From the NCBI RefSeq assembly GCF_000829195.1, contig NZ_AP013294.1, positions 3,049,001 to 3,113,000 on the forward strand: DNA of 64,000 bases, written 5' to 3'. Positions 10,413-18,911 of this stretch are shown piece after piece (the first letter of the stretch is position 1; every line of letters begins with the position of its first letter). The position numbers were made by a program, and so were the translations under genes. The notes beneath the pieces were generated by a model, which saw only the letters and a list, made by a program, of their open reading frames with translations, was not told the origin of the DNA and ran no database searches. Origin of the DNA: Bacillus sp. OxB-1 (GTDB taxonomy: Bacteria > Bacillota > Bacilli > Bacillales_A > Planococcaceae).

Positions 10413-11198
10413 TCACTTCGCGAGGTTCCGGATTTTCTCTGGTACTTGAATCGCATCGACATCGTTGAAATAGCTATAGGTCGCATTCACTTTTTGCCGT
10501 GTCCGGTGGGAGTCTCGGCCGACATAAGTGGTTGTATCGGTCAACATTTTGAAATCCGTCACGAAAAAGGTGCTGCGATCCACTACAATTTCAAAATCCA
10601 GCCGCTCCACCAATAGAAACGCCTTATCATCTTGGAATGCCCCGCCATATTCCGGACCAAGCTGTTGGCTGAACTGTTCAAATTGTTCCTTCGTCATGTT
10701 CAGCGTCAGCGAATAACCGTAATCGACCGGTTCCAATTCAAATTCTTCCTTGAAGTTTTCGAATAGAGAAAGATCCATTGTCGGATTAATATATTGATAG
10801 ATCGGACCGAATGTTTCCGTGAAAAGGAAAGGGACTTCTCCCCATCCCGATTCCTCTCCGTCCTTGCCGAATAGGCGATCATTGATGCGGTATAATTCCA
10901 CATCCCACGGTTCGGCTCCGGTTTGTGAAACCCGGGCCGTTTGGTGAAGAATGGCCGGCTCTGAAGTATAAATCGATTGGATGTCATACTTTGTTGTTTT
11001 TTTCTGTTCCGGATCGACTGGTGCTGATAGATTTTCAATGGCAAAATGGGCTTGGACATCCTTAAGCTCGCTGGCAGCCTCCACCGTCTTATCAAAAACA
11101 TCTTTCGCGGTCAAGCTTTTGCCGGCTTTCACTTGAGTGCATCCGGCCGCTACGAGAAGAAGCACTCCAAGCATCATGAACTTGAGCATACTTTTCAA
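10413..11198 (-). CDS. Predicted lipoprotein (DUF6612-like)
   Basis: A 261-residue secreted protein. The N-terminus has a short basic region, a hydrophobic segment and the lipobox LLLVAAGC, so Cys at about residue 20 should be lipidated and the protein anchored outside the membrane. The remaining sequence, rich in beta-type segments and aromatic residues, resembles the DUF6612/LolA-like outer lipoproteins of Bacillota; this is a family resemblance only and the function is unknown. The start is TTG 11198, 7 bases after AAAGGAAG. It has its own promoter. Confidence 0.8.
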   Translation of the reverse strand: MKSMLKFMMLGVLLLVAAGCTQVKAGKSLTAKDVFDKTVEAASELKDVQAHFAIENLSAPVDPEQKKTTKYDIQSIYTSEPAILHQTARVSQTGAEPWDVELYRINDRLFGKDGEESGWGEVPFLFTETFGPIYQYINPTMDLSLFENFKEEFELEPVDYGYSLTLNMTKEQFEQFSQQLGPEYGGAFQDDKAFLLVERLDFEIVVDRSTFFVTDFKMLTDTTTYVGRDSHRTRQKVNATYSYFNDVDAIQVPEKIRNLAK

Positions 11199-11230
11199 TT
11201 TGTAACTTCCTTTCTACGAACAATACACTC

Positions 11231-11259
11231 ATTTTACTTTATTTTAAAACCGATGTCAC
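11231..11259 (-). promoter_or_regulatory. Promoter of the lipoprotein gene
   Basis: -35 GTGACA (11254-11259), 17-base spacer and -10 TAAAAT (11231-11236), about 33 bases upstream of the TTG start. Confidence 0.6.
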
Positions 11260-11296
11260 GGTGAGGTTGTTCTTCAATGAGCGATTCACGGAAACA

Positions 11297-11335
11297 GGAA
11301 AAAACCCCTTCCCGCCGGTTGCGACGGAGAAGGGG
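11297..11335 (-). terminator. Terminator of the proBA operon
   Basis: Stem CCCCTTC/GAAGGGG (11305-11311 with 11329-11335) followed by six T on the minus strand, about 25 bases after the proA stop. Confidence 0.88.
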
Positions 11336-11359
11336 CAATTGAATCAGTTTATATGAGTC

Positions 11360-12625
11360 TTACCCTCGTACTTGACCGGTGCCAGTGATGACAAACTTGC
11401 TGGAGGTCAAGGCGTTCAGCCCCATTGGTCCACGGGCATGTAGTTTCTGGGTGCTGATGCCGATTTCCGCGCCATATCCGAATTCGAATCCATCGGTGAA
11501 GCGCGTGGACGCATTATGATAGACGGCTGCCGCATCGACGCGGTTCAGGAAGGCAGCGGCTGTCGCCTCGTCATCCGTGATGATCGCTTCGGAATGTTTC
11601 GTACCATATTTATGGATATGGTCGATCGCTTCAAAGACGTCGCCCACGCATTTGATCCGGACGGATAACCCTAAAAATTCGGAAGCCCAATCTGTCTCCT
11701 CTACGTTTTTCACGTCCGGACATGCTTGACGGACTGTTTCATCACCGTATACTTCCACACCTTTTTCCTGAAGTGCAGAAACAAGTGCCTTGCCGTAGTT
11801 TGCGAACCATTTGTTGTGAACGAGCACGGTTTCAATTGCATTACATACGGATGGTCGCTGAGTTTTGGCATTTAACACGATCGTTTCCGCCATGTTTTGC
11901 TGAGCCGCTTCGTCCACGTAAATATGACAATTCCCTGCCCCTGTTTCGATGACGGGCACTGTCGATTCCCGGATGACCGTCTCGATCAGCTGTTTTCCGC
12001 CCCGTGGAATGAGGACATCCAAATATTCGTTTAACTGGAACAATTCCTTCGCCGTTTCCCGGCTTGTGTCCTCCAGCAACTGGATGGCATCTGTCGGGAT
12101 TCCGCTTTGCGACAATGCCGTGTGAATCGATCTGACCAATGCCTGGTTGGAATATTTCGCGGATGAACTTCCACGCAAAATCACTGCATTTCCAGTTTTC
12201 AATGCGAGTGTCGCCGCATCGACCGTCACGTTCGGACGAGCCTCGTAGATCATGCCGATCACTCCAAGAGGAACCCGTTTCTTTTCGATATTCAACCCGT
12301 TTTCCTTCGTAATCTTCTCCAACGTTTCCCCGATCGGGTCCTTCAGCTCGATTAGCAACCGGATGGCATCCGACATATCTTGGATGCGTTGTTCATTCAA
12401 TAAAATCCGATCCAAGATAGCATCCGTCAGACCTGCCGCCTTCCCGTCAAGCAAATCTTTTTTATTTTCCGCAAGCAAGATTTCCTGGTCCTTCAACAAT
12501 TGCTCGGCAATCAATTCCAATGCCCTATTTTTTTCTTCCGTAGATACATCGACCATGACATAACTTGCTTCCTTGGCCGCTTTCCCTTTCAATTGAACTT
12601 CGCTCACTATGACTGCACTCATCAT
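11360..12625 (-). CDS. proA: Gamma-glutamyl phosphate reductase
   Basis: NADPH-dependent second step of proline synthesis, reducing gamma-glutamyl phosphate to glutamate semialdehyde. At 421 residues it has the usual length and the aldehyde dehydrogenase fold; the catalytic cysteine is in [12 protein letters not shown], and the C-terminal [13 protein letters not shown] segment is characteristic. Two adjacent ATGs (12625, 12622) fit the GGAGGG ribosome site; the second has the better spacing of 7 bases. It lies 29 bases after proB and is cotranscribed with it under the proline T-box. Confidence 0.97.
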   Translation of the reverse strand: MMSAVIVSEVQLKGKAAKEASYVMVDVSTEEKNRALELIAEQLLKDQEILLAENKKDLLDGKAAGLTDAILDRILLNEQRIQDMSDAIRLLIELKDPIGETLEKITKENGLNIEKKRVPLGVIGMIYEARPNVTVDAATLALKTGNAVILRGSSSAKYSNQALVRSIHTALSQSGIPTDAIQLLEDTSRETAKELFQLNEYLDVLIPRGGKQLIETVIRESTVPVIETGAGNCHIYVDEAAQQNMAETIVLNAKTQRPSVCNAIETVLVHNKWFANYGKALVSALQEKGVEVYGDETVRQACPDVKNVEETDWASEFLGLSVRIKCVGDVFEAIDHIHKYGTKHSEAIITDDEATAAAFLNRVDAAAVYHNASTRFTDGFEFGYGAEIGISTQKLHARGPMGLNALTSSKFVITGTGQVRG

Positions 12626-12654
12626 TATCCCTCCATACTCTTTTCGACTAACTC

Positions 12655-13758
12655 TTACATCTGGGGAACCCAGCGATCCCTATGGATCACTTCAACTGTC
12701 GGGGACAGTACATCCCCTAGCCGTTCCCGGTTCCTTTTTTCAATCGTTTCCTTCAATTCATCGGAAGAATACGTGACGACCCCTTTTCCAAGCAAGCCGC
12801 CTACTCCATACACTTCAACGACATCCCCTTTTTGGAAGGTGCCTTTCACTTTGAAGACACCGGCCGGAAGCAAGCTTTTTCCGTTGCAAAGGATAGCGTC
12901 TTCCGCACCCTGGTCGACGAACAGTTTCCCCGACGATTCGGAGTGGAGCGCAATCCATTGCCGTCTGGTATTAATTGTCGCATTGGCAGGATTGGAGATA
13001 TACGTCCCATCCCCTTTTCCGTCTAAAATATCGATTAATTTTTCCGGACCGCTGCCGGTTCCTATGAAAATCGGAACTCCGAGCGAATGGGCTGTTTTAG
13101 CGGCAAGCAACTTCGACCGCATGCCGCCCGTCCCCACTTTCGAGCCGTTTTCATCCGCACCCGCCAGCAATTCTTCGGAAATGTCATCCAGCATGTCGTA
13201 TCGCTGCGCGAGCGGATTCGTCCGGGGGTTCGCACTATAAATCCCGTTTATATCCGTCAAGATGATGAGCTGATCGGCATGAAGGAACCCGCTTACGAGC
13301 GCAGACAGCATATCATTGTCCCCGAATGTCAACTCATCGACCGAAACGGTGTCATTTTCATTAATGATCGGAATTATCCCCCGTTCCAACAATTCCGTCA
13401 TCGTCGCAAAAGCATTCCGGTACCTTTCCCGGTTGGCAAAATCGCTCCTCGTCAATAAAATCTGGGCCGGAACGAGCCGATAAGGCCGGAATTTCTCGAT
13501 ATAGGATTGTACAAGAAGGCTTTGCCCGACTGCCGCTGCCGCCTGCCGCCCTTTCAAGGTAACTGGTCTGGCCGGGTATCCGAGCGCCGCAAATCCCGCC
13601 GCTACCGCACCTGACGAGACAACTATCACGTCATGTCCAGCCTCTCGCAGCGCGGCTAAAGCTTGGATATGATCATCAAACTTCGTGTTATCGATCTCTC
13701 CCCTATCATTCGTTAACGAACTGCTTCCTATTTTTACGACAACCCGTTGTTTACTCAT
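12655..13758 (-). CDS. proB: Glutamate 5-kinase
   Basis: First step of proline synthesis, phosphorylating glutamate. The kinase domain begins [12 protein letters not shown] near the N-terminus, has the glutamate-binding [11 protein letters not shown] segment, and is followed by a C-terminal PUA domain from about residue 280 ([15 protein letters not shown]). ATG 13758 is 8 bases after AGGAGA and gives 367 residues, the usual length; the frame stays open further upstream into the leader but that part is the T-box. Feedback inhibition by proline is known for the family. Confidence 0.97.
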   Translation of the reverse strand: MSKQRVVVKIGSSSLTNDRGEIDNTKFDDHIQALAALREAGHDVIVVSSGAVAAGFAALGYPARPVTLKGRQAAAAVGQSLLVQSYIEKFRPYRLVPAQILLTRSDFANRERYRNAFATMTELLERGIIPIINENDTVSVDELTFGDNDMLSALVSGFLHADQLIILTDINGIYSANPRTNPLAQRYDMLDDISEELLAGADENGSKVGTGGMRSKLLAAKTAHSLGVPIFIGTGSGPEKLIDILDGKGDGTYISNPANATINTRRQWIALHSESSGKLFVDQGAEDAILCNGKSLLPAGVFKVKGTFQKGDVVEVYGVGGLLGKGVVTYSSDELKETIEKRNRERLGDVLSPTVEVIHRDRWVPQM

Positions 13759-13797
13759 TTCACTATCTCCTACCATGTACCTGATAATATATAATAA

Positions 13798-14078
13798 TAA
13801 AAAAAGCCCATCCGTCCTGAATTGATCAGGACGAAAGAGCTTTGCTTCCGCGGTACCACCATCATTGGATGCGCCCAAAAGATGCATCCCCCTTGCTCCC
13901 GGTAACGTCGGAAATCACGCCCATGTTTTGCATAGGACTCCGAAGGCAGGTTCTGCAGATTGGCAGTGACGGAATCTTTCAGCTCGTAAATCCCGCTCTC
14001 TGACACGCCGTTCGTCCACATACTAGCCCTTCGTCTTCGTTCATTTCAGCAATGCTGCTGGACTATTCTTCATTTTAC
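13798..14078 (-). promoter_or_regulatory. T-box leader of proBA (proline specifier)
   Basis: The antiterminator core GGTGGTACCGCGG lies at 13848-13860, followed by a long terminator stem around GTCCTGA/TCAGGAC and a T run ending near 13798. In the specifier loop, which is closed by GAAGG/CCTTC, the triplet is CCT (13948-13950), a proline codon. UGGU matches the A discriminator of tRNA-Pro. Uncharged tRNA-Pro should therefore switch on proline synthesis. Stem pairing was done by eye. Confidence 0.92.
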
Positions 14079-14081
14079 TAC

Positions 14082-14109
14082 ATCATACATCAGATGTTGG
14101 AATTGTCAA
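14082..14109 (-). promoter_or_regulatory. Promoter of the proBA leader
   Basis: -35 TTGACA (14104-14109), 16-base spacer, -10 TATGAT (14082-14087). The T-box leader begins just downstream. The remaining bases up to the tcdA stop at 14178 hold nothing recognisable. Confidence 0.8.
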
Positions 14110-14177
14110 GAGCCTTCCTTGGTGACACGGATAGAGTTCCTGATGTTCTATAAACAGGGTTTACATAATAAAATTAT

Positions 14178-14945
14178 TCATGCTTTATCTTTCACACGCT
14201 CAATATGGATATCTTTCACAATATCATTCATGACCCAGCTCGCGCAGACAAGGCCTGCAACAGATGGAACGTACGCATTGGAGGCAGGCGGCATTTTTGC
14301 TTTCCGAATGACGGCATCGGGCTTCCCGACCGTCTCGACGACGTCTTCGCGGACGACGATTGGACTTTCATCCGAAAACACGACAGGGACCCCTTTCCGG
14401 ATACCGGCCTTCCGCAATCTAAGCCGGATTACTTTGGCGATCGGATCGGTATGGGTCTTGGAAATATCCGCAATCTGGAAACGGGTCGGATCCAATTTAT
14501 TTGCAGCACCCATACTGGAAATGATTTTCACTCCACGCCCCACACATTGGGTGATGAGGTGAATTTTATAGCTGATCGTGTCGGAAGCGTCGATGACATA
14601 GTCCGGCTCATAGCTGAAAAACTCGTCTGCCGTCTCTTCCGTGTAAAACATATGAAGATCGACCACTTCACACCCCGGATTAATATCGGCGATCCGCTCC
14701 TTCATAACTTCCGATTTGGAACGACCGATTGTGGAAAGGTAGGCAACGAGCTGGCGATTGACATTTGTAATATCGACATCATCCTTATCGACGAGGATGA
14801 TCCGGCCGATCCCACTCCTTGCACAGGCTTCAGCGGCAAACGAGCCGACGCCGCCGACGCCGAGAATGGCGACGGTCTTTTCTTTCATGCGCTGGACCCC
14901 TTCAGTCCCGATAGCTAATTCATTTCTCGAAAATTGATGTAACAA
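14178..14945 (-). CDS. tcdA: tRNA threonylcarbamoyladenosine dehydratase
   Basis: E1-like (ThiF/MoeB superfamily) enzyme that cyclises t6A37 of tRNA to ct6A using ATP. The nucleotide-binding loop GVGGVGSFAAEACARSG is near residue 30 and the adjacent LVDKDDVDITNVNRQ segment is typical. TTG 14945 is 7 bases after AGGTGG and gives MLHQFSRNELAIG, the common N-terminus of the family, 255 residues; an ATG at 14963 lies upstream of that ribosome site. It follows aspS and the 6S RNA as yrvM does in B. subtilis. Confidence 0.93.
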   Translation of the reverse strand: MLHQFSRNELAIGTEGVQRMKEKTVAILGVGGVGSFAAEACARSGIGRIILVDKDDVDITNVNRQLVAYLSTIGRSKSEVMKERIADINPGCEVVDLHMFYTEETADEFFSYEPDYVIDASDTISYKIHLITQCVGRGVKIISSMGAANKLDPTRFQIADISKTHTDPIAKVIRLRLRKAGIRKGVPVVFSDESPIVVREDVVETVGKPDAVIRKAKMPPASNAYVPSVAGLVCASWVMNDIVKDIHIERVKDKA

Positions 14946-14969
14946 CTTATATCCACCTCTCATTTTTCA

Positions 14970-15017
14970 TGCCAGGCACGGAAATAAACCTGAATCTTAA
15001 ATAGCATCGGCCTGGCA
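14970..15017. repeat. Spaced inverted repeat TGCCAGGC/GCCTGGCA
   Basis: Perfect 8-base arms at 14970-14977 and 15010-15017 separated by 32 bases, just upstream of tcdA. Each arm is itself nearly palindromic. It could form a hairpin in the tcdA 5' leader or be a relic of a dispersed repeat; no function can be assigned. Confidence 0.5.
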
Positions 15018-15036
15018 CCATTTTCACTTTTCCCCA

Positions 15037-15066
15037 TTAAAAAACCCCTCCGTGAACAGAGGGGCT
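15037..15066 (-). terminator. Terminator after the 6S RNA gene
   Basis: Stem CCCCTC/GAGGGG with a six-T run on the minus strand, about 30 bases beyond the folded 3' end of the 6S RNA. Confidence 0.88.
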
Positions 15067-15096
15067 ATCATGTTTAACATTATAAGTGAAGTATAA

Positions 15097-15284
15097 AGGC
15101 AAATCCCGAATGTGCCGTCTTTGAAGTATCGTTTTGAACCCGCACTTAGCAGGTGGGTGTCCTATCCGGTTCCTCTGACGTCCCGATAATGGGCATGTCA
15201 TCCTAACCGAAATGCAGACTCCCGACGATTTAGATGTTCGGTCAAAACTGATTAGCAAATGACGAACACTTCAGGATTTGTATT
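15097..15284 (-). ncRNA. ssrS: 6S RNA (SsrS family, BsrA-like)
   Basis: An RNA of about 185 nt between aspS and tcdA, the location of 6S-1 RNA in B. subtilis. The 5' end CAAATCCTGAAGTGT (from 15280 down) pairs with the 3' end ACATTCGGGATTTG (ending at 15100), making the long closing stem; internal pairings leave the central bubble that mimics an open promoter. 6S RNA binds the sigma-A RNA polymerase holoenzyme and dampens transcription in stationary phase. It has its own promoter and terminator. Exact ends are estimated. Confidence 0.88.
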
Positions 15285-15290
15285 ATCTGT

Positions 15291-15319
15291 ATCCTATCAC
15301 ACATCCGATTTCGATTCAA
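15291..15319 (-). promoter_or_regulatory. Promoter of the 6S RNA
   Basis: -35 TTGAAT (15314-15319), 17-base spacer, -10 TAGGAT (15291-15296); the predicted start at about 15284 coincides with the 5' arm of the 6S closing stem. Confidence 0.65.
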
Positions 15320-15366
15320 CAATTTTACTAGAAGGTTTTTTGCGGAACCTTCAAGTTTCGACAAAA

Positions 15367-17130
15367 TCAATTCTTCTTCGATGCGATTTGGATGCCGAGT
15401 TCCGCAAGTTGGGCGGGATCCACTGTATTCGGAGCGGCTGTGAGCAGATCGCTGGCGCTTGCAGTTTTCGGGAATGCGATCGTATCCCGCAAGTTTGTCG
15501 AACCAGCGAGGATCATGACGATCCGGTCCAGACCGAAGGCGATTCCCCCATGCGGAGGCGTCCCGTAATCAAAAGCATCGAGAAGGAAGCCGAATTGCTC
15601 CCTCGCTTGTTCTTCCGTGAAGCCGAGCGCTTTGAACATTTTCTCCTGGACGTCGCGTTCATAGATCCGAAGCGATCCGCCGCCCAGCTCATAACCGTTC
15701 AATACAAGGTCATAGGCTTGCGCTTTGACAGTTTCCGGGCTGTTCACAAGTTCATCGACGTCGGACGGCCTCGTGAATGGATGATGCGCTGCATAATAGC
15801 GGCCATCTTCCTCGTCGTATTCGAATAGCGGCCAGTCCGTGATCCATAGGAAATCGAATGTGGATTCGTCGATCAAACCGAGCTCTTTACCGAATTTCAA
15901 ACGGAGGGCTCCAAGGGCATCCGCGACAACCGATTTCTTATCCGCTACGAATAGCAGAAGGTCTCCCGCTTCCGCTTCTGCCGCTGAACGCAATGCTTCC
16001 CCTTCTTCTCCTTGGAAGAATTTCGCGATCGGCCCTTTCATTCCTTCTTCATCCACTTTCAACCACGCAAGGCCTTTCGCTCCGTAGATAGCCGCATACT
16101 CGGCAAACCCGTCAATTTCTTTTCGCGTGTAACGTTCCGCTGCGCCTTTGACGTTGATCAGTTTCACTTGGCCGCCCGCTTCAATTGCATTCGCGAACAC
16201 TTTCATCTCGGTATCTTTCACCGTTTCCGAAACGTCAATCAATTCCAGGCCGAAACGTGTATCCGGCTTGTCGGAGCCAAAACGTGCCATCGCTTCATCA
16301 TAAGGCAGACGTTTGAACGGGATTTGAATATCGATCCCTTTTACATCTTTCATGATTTTCTGCATGAGACGCTCGTTCATTTCCAAGATCTCTTCCATCG
16401 ACAGGAAGCTCATCTCCATATCGATTTGGGTGAATTCCGGCTGACGGTCGGCACGGAGGTCCTCATCCCGGAAACAGCGTGCGATTTGGTAATAACGGTC
16501 AAACCCGGATACCATCAGCAATTGCTTGAACAGTTGCGGGGATTGCGGAAGCGCATAGAATTCCCCTTCATGCACGCGGCTTGGTACGAGATAGTCACGA
16601 GCGCCTTCCGGAGTCGATTTTGTCAAAATCGGGGTTTCCACTTCCAGGAACCCTTCATCATCGAGGAAATTGCGGACCGTCTTTGTAATATCCGAACGCA
16701 TTTTGAATGTCTTCGCCAATTGAGGGCGGCGTAAGTCTAGGTAACGGTATTTCAGACGGATGTCCTCACCTACGTCCGTTTCATCTTCAATCATGAACGG
16801 CGGGTTTTTCGCTTCATTGATGATATGCAGCTCCGTCACTTGAATCTCGATTTCCCCTGTTTCCAAGTTCGGGTTCTTCGTTTCTTCTTCCCGCTCGATG
16901 ACTTTGCCTGTCAACTCGACAACATATTCATTCCGAAGCTTATCCGCAACTGCATGGGCCTCTTCGGAGAAGTCCGGGTTGAATACCGCTTGGACGATTC
17001 CCGTCCGGTCCCGGACATCGACGAAAATGAGTCCGCCGAGGTCCCGTCGTCGCTGCACCCAACCTTTCAATGTCACGTTCTCTCCAATTTGTTGTTCCGA
17101 TAGATTACCGCAATAATGTGTTCGTTGCAT
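15367..17130 (-). CDS. aspS: Aspartyl-tRNA synthetase
   Basis: Charges tRNA-Asp. The 587-residue length, N-terminal OB anticodon-binding domain ([21 protein letters not shown]), catalytic core with [16 protein letters not shown] (motif 2) and [13 protein letters not shown] (motif 3), and the inserted GAD domain identify the bacterial-type enzyme. Whether it is discriminating or also charges tRNA-Asn cannot be decided from this window. It lies 17 bases after hisS and should be cotranscribed under the T-box; the 6S RNA gene follows. Confidence 0.97.
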   Translation of the reverse strand: MQRTHYCGNLSEQQIGENVTLKGWVQRRRDLGGLIFVDVRDRTGIVQAVFNPDFSEEAHAVADKLRNEYVVELTGKVIEREEETKNPNLETGEIEIQVTELHIINEAKNPPFMIEDETDVGEDIRLKYRYLDLRRPQLAKTFKMRSDITKTVRNFLDDEGFLEVETPILTKSTPEGARDYLVPSRVHEGEFYALPQSPQLFKQLLMVSGFDRYYQIARCFRDEDLRADRQPEFTQIDMEMSFLSMEEILEMNERLMQKIMKDVKGIDIQIPFKRLPYDEAMARFGSDKPDTRFGLELIDVSETVKDTEMKVFANAIEAGGQVKLINVKGAAERYTRKEIDGFAEYAAIYGAKGLAWLKVDEEGMKGPIAKFFQGEEGEALRSAAEAEAGDLLLFVADKKSVVADALGALRLKFGKELGLIDESTFDFLWITDWPLFEYDEEDGRYYAAHHPFTRPSDVDELVNSPETVKAQAYDLVLNGYELGGGSLRIYERDVQEKMFKALGFTEEQAREQFGFLLDAFDYGTPPHGGIAFGLDRIVMILAGSTNLRDTIAFPKTASASDLLTAAPNTVDPAQLAELGIQIASKKN

Positions 17131-17147
17131 TTCTTGTTCCGCCTCTC

Positions 17148-18419
17148 TTAGTTCAACTTCTCTTGTAGCATTGTCAAAATATCGGCATGGGCCACTTTCT
17201 CTTGTGTACCTTCCGCCATGTTTTTCATTTGGACCACTTTTTCCGCGACTTCGTCTTCCCCGATGACAAGGACGATCTTTGCGTCCAGCCGATCCGCCGA
17301 TTTCATCTGCGCTTTCATTTTCCGGTCCATGTAATCCATATCCGAACGGATTCCTGCTGCGCGCAATTCACGGAGCAAGTTGAATCCCGGATGGCGTGCT
17401 GCATCGCCAAGCGTGACGATATAGACGTCCAGTTCGGATGGATCTTCGAACGCGACCCCTTCCGCTTCCATCGCAAGGAGAAGGCGCTCGATGCTCATCG
17501 CAAAGCCGATCCCCGGCGCGGATGGCCCGCCGATCTCCTCAGCCAATCCGTTGTACCGGCCCCCGCCGCATAATGTCGTGATGGCGCCGAACCCTTCGGA
17601 TGTGCTCATGATTTCAAATGCCGTATGATTATAATAATCCAGGCCCCGCACCAAGTTCGCGTCCACTTCATAGTCGATGCCGGCGTCTTCCAAATAGCTT
17701 TTCACCGCTTCAAAATAACGTATGGACTCCTCGTTCAAATAATCCGCTAAAGATGGGGCACTCGCCATCAACGGATGTTTGCTGTCCACTTTGCAATCGA
17801 GGATGCGGAGCGGATTCTTCTGGAGTCGCGATTGGCAATCCGCGCAGAACTCGCCGATATGCGGCTCAAAATGCGCAACAAGCGCTTTCCGGTGCCCCGC
17901 CCGGCATTCCGTGTCGCCAAGCGAATTGATGACGAGCTTCAACTTCGTCAATCCGGCCCGCTTGTAGACATCCATCGCCAGAGCGATCAATTCGGCGTCG
18001 ATAGCGGGATCCGCACTGCCGATCGCCTCTGCACCGAATTGGACGAACTGGCGGTAGCGGCCTGCTTGCTGACGTTCATAGCGGAACATCGGACCCGTGT
18101 AATAGAGTTTGACCGGCTGGTCGGGATAGCCGAACATCTTGTTTTCCACAAAGGAGCGGACGACAGGAGCGGTCCCTTCCGGCCGGAGTGTCAGTGAACG
18201 GTCCCCTTTGTCCGTAAAGGTGTACATCTCTTTCTGCACGACATCTGTCGTGTCACCGACGAGCCGCTGAAAAAGTTCCGTCTGTTCGAAAATCGGCGTC
18301 CGGATTTCCTTGTAACGGTACACATCGCATAATTCATCGATGATTTGTTCGACCTGCCGCCATTTCCATGATTCGGAAGGCAAGATGTCTTGCGTTCCTC
18401 TTGGCACTTTGAAATTCAT
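17148..18419 (-). CDS. hisS: Histidyl-tRNA synthetase
   Basis: Charges tRNA-His. ATG 18419 ([11 protein letters not shown]) is 8 bases after AAGGGG, giving 423 residues, the usual length; the frame is open further upstream without family sequence. Motif 2 [16 protein letters not shown], the histidine motif [14 protein letters not shown] and the C-terminal anticodon-binding domain are present. It is the first gene of hisS-aspS, an arrangement common in Bacilli. Confidence 0.97.
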   Translation of the reverse strand: MNFKVPRGTQDILPSESWKWRQVEQIIDELCDVYRYKEIRTPIFEQTELFQRLVGDTTDVVQKEMYTFTDKGDRSLTLRPEGTAPVVRSFVENKMFGYPDQPVKLYYTGPMFRYERQQAGRYRQFVQFGAEAIGSADPAIDAELIALAMDVYKRAGLTKLKLVINSLGDTECRAGHRKALVAHFEPHIGEFCADCQSRLQKNPLRILDCKVDSKHPLMASAPSLADYLNEESIRYFEAVKSYLEDAGIDYEVDANLVRGLDYYNHTAFEIMSTSEGFGAITTLCGGGRYNGLAEEIGGPSAPGIGFAMSIERLLLAMEAEGVAFEDPSELDVYIVTLGDAARHPGFNLLRELRAAGIRSDMDYMDRKMKAQMKSADRLDAKIVLVIGEDEVAEKVVQMKNMAEGTQEKVAHADILTMLQEKLN

Positions 18420-18502
18420 CACTGTTTCCCCTTTCACGAAATCGACTTCAGGTAGAATGACATTAACCACACTTCAGCGTAATTGCGTCCGGAGACTTTA
18501 TC

Positions 18503-18538
18503 TTTATTCAACAGGGGTTTGAACACCCGCTGAATAAA
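18503..18538 (-). other. Extra hairpin between the T-box terminator and hisS
   Basis: Arms TTTATTCA and TGAATAAA (18503-18510 with 18531-18538), extended by CAGGGG/CACCCGC pairing, form a stable hairpin directly after the T-box terminator. Neither strand has a T run after the stem, so it is not a standard terminator; it may protect the processed mRNA or be a relic. Confidence 0.45.
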
Positions 18539-18810
18539 AAAAGCCCTCCTCCCTTGACAACAAGGGACGAGAGCTTTCATCAGCTTCCGCGGTTCCACCC
18601 AAATTGGCGCCATGAAGCGCCCACTCTGAATCCGGATAACGGCCGGTTCCGTCTGCACCTACTGAATCGGTCGCGTTCAGCGCAGAGCCTCGGTGGTGTT
18701 GTTCGTCATAACGTTCTGTAGGCGGGATTTCAGCCACGTCCTGCCCTCTCTTGCCAGCCTGGTTTATGAGTACTCTCCACTTCAACGGCGAACATAAATA
18801 ATACAACTGG
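18539..18810 (-). promoter_or_regulatory. T-box leader of hisS-aspS
   Basis: The antiterminator core GGGTGGAACCGCGG lies at 18588-18601, followed by the terminator stem CTCCCTTG/CAAGGGA and a T run. The distal AGAGAGGGC loop and AGTA motif are visible. Aligning the specifier loop by the GUGG/CCAC helix puts AAC (18698-18700), an asparagine codon, in the reading position; a histidine CAC overlaps it at 18696-18698. The T-box bulge is UGGA, unlike UGGU in the alaS and proB leaders. Which tRNA is read is therefore uncertain; the T-box identity is not. Confidence 0.9.
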
Positions 18811-18814
18811 TATC

Positions 18815-18843
18815 ATCTTAATGATTCCTTGCGAAAGTGTCAA
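18815..18843 (-). promoter_or_regulatory. Promoter of the hisS-aspS leader
   Basis: -35 TTGACA (18838-18843), 17-base spacer, -10 TAAGAT (18815-18820), immediately upstream of the T-box. The divergent amidase gene starts about 70 bases away. Confidence 0.82.
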
Positions 18844-18911
18844 CCTTTTTGGATTCATTGTAGTTTTTTCTGCCAGAACAATTTAAGATAGTAGGAAAGG
18901 AAGGTGATACT

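Noticed and set aside
13770..14021. 83-codon frame upstream of proB
   Set aside because: It coincides with the proline T-box leader.
15037..15258. 73-codon minus-strand frame between aspS and tcdA
   Set aside because: It lies within the 6S RNA and its terminator and has no ribosome site.
18504..18806. 100-codon frame upstream of hisS
   Set aside because: It coincides with the T-box leader; the conserved RNA elements explain the sequence.
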